Assembly (NCBI GenBank): GCA_027603945.1
Contig: JADIIU010000181.1
Coordinates: 1 to 20,753 of the forward strand
DNA from: Terramyces sp. JEL0728
Taxonomy: Eukaryota > Chytridiomycota > Chytridiomycetes > Rhizophydiales > Terramycetaceae
Reading direction: 5' to 3'
DNA: 20,753 nucleotides
The notes under the pieces are model-generated. The model was not told the origin of the DNA. It worked only from the letters and a program-made list of their open reading frames with translations, and did no database searches. Position numbers and translations under genes: made by a program. Below are positions 18,388-20,753 of the stretch, piece after piece. Every line of letters starts with the position of its first letter. Position 1 is the first letter of the stretch.

Positions 18388-19507
18388 TTATGCAGAGAAT
18401 CTTGAATCTGCAGTTGGGCAGAATGGTTTCAAAACAGCAGTAGGATCAACTTGAGTTGATTTTTGAGCGAATGGCAAGAACATATTATTCCTGAAATTAA
18501 AAAAAGAGTTACCATGATCCAACAGCCATAAGTTGGTGCGTTTTGACATCAGGGTGGAAACAATCAACGTCTGAAATGTAATCCATGGACCAGTCTTGCA
18601 GATGGACTCCAGTGAAAAGGGGATCAACAATCAGCATGAAATTGTCATTGCTTTCAGCCAGATAGTCTTCTCTGATGGTCAGCAATCGTTGGTTGTACTC
18701 ATCAACCAAACTGTCCATGGATTTTCTGGTTGAATCGCCAAATGGCCAAAGCATGTAAGCACATGAACATTCGATACCAAATCCAAGGGCACGAAGATTC
18801 GAGCAATGGCTGCTGCCTTGAGTCAATTGTTGGATTCCAGATACTTTGAATTGCTGGTGGACGTTCAAGATCAGTTTTGGGATTTGGTGCTTGAGTTGCC
18901 AAATAACTTCGCGCATGGTTTCTTCGAAAGCATCTGGAGACAAGACGCTCTTTCCCAAGATTGGTAGACATCCCAAACAATCATCGTTGCTTCCGATAAA
19001 CAAGTTGAGGAGTTTATAATCGTTTACCATGTCTACGTTTGGCGATTGGGTAAGTTGCGCTACCAACCAGTTAACTTCGTCCATCAAGTTCATAGCCAAC
19101 GCACCAGAGCGAGCAGCGTTAAAGTGGTCGAGTTGCGGTTTATATTGGAATGGAGGGCACAAAGGGCCATAGCAAATGTTGACAATATGTTTACCAACAG
19201 ATGCGCCTACCAAATTTGGGCTGTATTGCTTGACAAAGTTTGCAATGGTAATAGCACCAGGATCGCCACCCATTGACCACGAAACACCTCTATCTTCATC
19301 TAAATTGTTTATATCTATAGGTTGGTTTGGATTTTCCATTCCTTTTGCGCCAAATCCTGCAGTAATGGAATCACCAATAGCAGCAATAACTTTAATATCG
19401 TCTGGTCTGACGTCTCTAATATTTGCTGGTGGAGAAGATCTTGCTGGAAGTGGAGCGCATTGGGACAAAACCAAGCTGACTAGTGCGAAAAGGGCTGGAG
19501 TAACCAT
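18388..19507 (-). CDS. Secreted SGNH/GDSL lipase, phospholipase B1-like
   Basis: Exons on the minus strand are 19507-18513 and 18490-18388, giving 365 residues; the intron is 22 nt (18512-18491). A signal peptide is clear (MVTPALFALVSLVLSQC, cleavage near residue 17-22). SGNH blocks: GDSITAGFG with nucleophile S47; NAARSGA with G135; GSNDDC with N174; DCFHPD with D315 and H318. The C-terminal continuation across the intron (VGSW|NNMFLPFAQKS) matches the PLB1 family pattern after CFHP. The arrangement is that of metazoan-type PLB1, not the patatin/cPLA2-like Plb1 of yeasts. Expected activity is hydrolysis of phospholipid acyl esters outside the cell. Several Cys (C112, C117, C177, C180, C235, C247, C249, C316) suit a disulfide-bonded secreted enzyme. 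Without the intron the protein would stop right after GSW. AATAAA on the minus strand is at 18381-18376, 7 nt past the stop. It is convergent with the ABCC gene, 100 nt apart. Confidence 0.9.
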
Positions 19508-20753
19508 TAGCCAATCTGCTGTATTGGGATTAATTTATAGTTGAAATGTTCATTGTCCTGTCAGTCATATGGTTATTTGTACTTGACAGTCTTTTACTCT
19601 CTCGTCCGAATGTCAATGCCCAGACTAACATTTAGCCAGTATTATAATAGAAACTCCGCGTTTAGCTATCAGTGCTCGTTGGAGTACGCTGTCAGCGCAT
19701 CACATGTATATTTTACTGTGCTGAATTTTGTAGTTGGATATCGAGTGCGGACATACTTCTAAATGCGGACCGCTATTAACCGAGTCACATTGGAGAGAAT
19801 GGTTAAAATTTGTGTAAATACCTCATGAAATTGGACTTTGTTTTGCAGGCTGTTGGGAACGACTTGAACTCTATAGATCAATCCCTTTCCGCACGAGAAT
19901 AGCCTAACAACACTCGAATGGCACGAGAAGTATTAGATGTCAATTGTAGAGACCGTCCACCTACCCATCACACCACCATTCACCCACCCACTCTCCCTAA
20001 AAGAAGTCCGCATTCGTAAACTCGATTTAGTAACTGTCTGATCGCATCAAATATCCAATTTTCCATCTCTTAACCGTAGTATCCGCCGTTGGATGATTAA
20101 TTATTCTACTAATCAATCGTTTTTTGGTAATGCAATTTAGCCATAATAGGGCACGCGATCCGATTAGATCCAAGCGCGTCTGTGGTTCCCAATCATTTGA
20201 TGCACACGACCATTTTGAAGATAGACAGCTAGAAAGAGTGTTATCCAAATTGATTGGTAATCAAAGAGTATCAGAAATCAATGATCAACACTTGACTCGG
20301 AGATTGGAATGATTCAGAACGATTTGGACATCAGCAAGATGATTCAAGAACATGAAAACAACTTAATTGATTATCCGCACTTTAAGCATGGATGCTTTGC
20401 ACACTGTTTGGAGAGTGAATATGACAGGGACACTGCTACATCTTTAATTAACAAAGCCCAATTATTTGGATATGGAACTCATTAATTGCAGTCATAAAGC
20501 GATGTGCATTGGATCTCACAGTCGAAACATCAATGCAGATGCTTCACGTTAATACAAATATATGCCTGATGCAAAACAACCCCGCCAATTGGGCCAGATT
20601 GTTTCCCAATAGAATTCCTAAACAACCTTCCCTTGATGGATTTCCATAAAATTATTAATTTTCCGAATTACTCTTTCCTCAATCGAGATCTTGACCTTGA
20701 AAAAAAATGGGGTTGGAGAAAAAAGTGGACAGTTTGAAGTGGACTCCCGCCAC
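19508..20753. other. Region without a confident gene (1246 nt)
   Basis: The first ~200 nt should hold the lipase promoter. A C/A-rich tract lies at about 19953-19999 (runs such as CCACCATTCACCCACCCAC). AATGCGGAC at 19762-19770 is mirrored by GTCCGCATT at 20006-20014. Two small plus-strand frames overlap in an ATGA: an ATG frame at 20130-20312 (coil-like end, HFEDRQLERVLSKLI) and a 58-codon frame at 20309-20485 starting MIQNDLDISKMIQEHENN. They might be exons of one gene missing an intron call, but no typical 18-22 nt GT-AG segment joins them. Nothing recognisable follows to the window end. Confidence 0.4.

Noticed and set aside
19762..20014. AATGCGGAC / GTCCGCATT inverted pair as ends of a MITE
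   Set aside because: Only 9 bp match, with no target-site duplication or second copy in the window.
20027..20248. 73-codon minus-strand frame near the window end, possible transposon fragment
   Set aside because: No catalytic motif, terminal repeat or target duplication; it overlaps equally plausible plus-strand frames.

Overview
The window is eukaryotic nuclear DNA, moderately AT-rich and gene-dense, most likely from an early-diverging (non-Dikarya) fungus. Evidence for a fungus: a short two-finger C2H2 protein of the common fungal type (SRNHDLKRH followed by TRMDALHRH, then a C2HC second finger), a membrane-anchored SPRY protein, CTAAC-type branch sites, and very compact gene spacing. The KDM4-type demethylase carries PHD, extended PHD and Tudor modules and the SGNH lipase is of the PLB1 type. 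I infer that neither is the usual Dikarya form. The genus cannot be named from sequence alone, and a close fungal relative is not excluded.

The main discovery is the gene structure. Almost every apparent frameshift or stop inside a conserved protein is removed exactly by a GT...AG intron of only 18-22 nt. I infer 16 introns in six genes (17 if one 39-nt intron is really two abutting ones). Most begin GTA and many end in a CTAAC/TTAAT-like branch motif followed within a few bases by AG. Without this rule the genes look like strings of fragments.

Layout: (1) 2-1372, 3' part of a transmembrane SPRY protein, +. (2) 1536-3791, JmjN/JmjC/PHD/ePHD/Tudor histone demethylase, +. (3) 4184-6536, coiled-coil protein with five exons, +. 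(4) 6641-7352, short LETM1-domain protein, +. (5) 7492-7951, TRAPPC2L/Tca17-like TRAPP subunit, -. (6) 8083-8592, unknown small protein, -. (7) 8593-9765, no confident gene. (8) 9766-10296, C2H2 regulator, -, separated by about 485 nt from (9) 10782-11663, a Derlin-like ER membrane protein, +. (10) 11840-18287, a giant ABCC transporter, +. (11) 18388-19507, a secreted PLB1-type SGNH lipase, -, convergent with the transporter. (12) 19508-20753, no confident gene.

The second discovery is in the ABCC gene. A 2497-bp segment covering NBD1 (from just before Walker A), TMD2 and NBD2 is present twice in tandem, in frame, at about 98.6% identity with no indels. The predicted protein is about 2113 residues: TMD1-NBD1-TMD2-NBD2-NBD1'-TMD2'-NBD2'. 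The unit is not a multiple of three, and the frame is kept only because each copy contains a 21-nt and a 22-nt intron.

The genes do not form one pathway. Several concern membranes and trafficking (Derlin at the ER, a TRAPP subunit at the Golgi, LETM1 in mitochondria, the ABCC exporter, the SPRY membrane protein), but nothing shows that they are co-regulated. Several stop codons lie within or directly next to an AATAAA signal, another sign of compaction.
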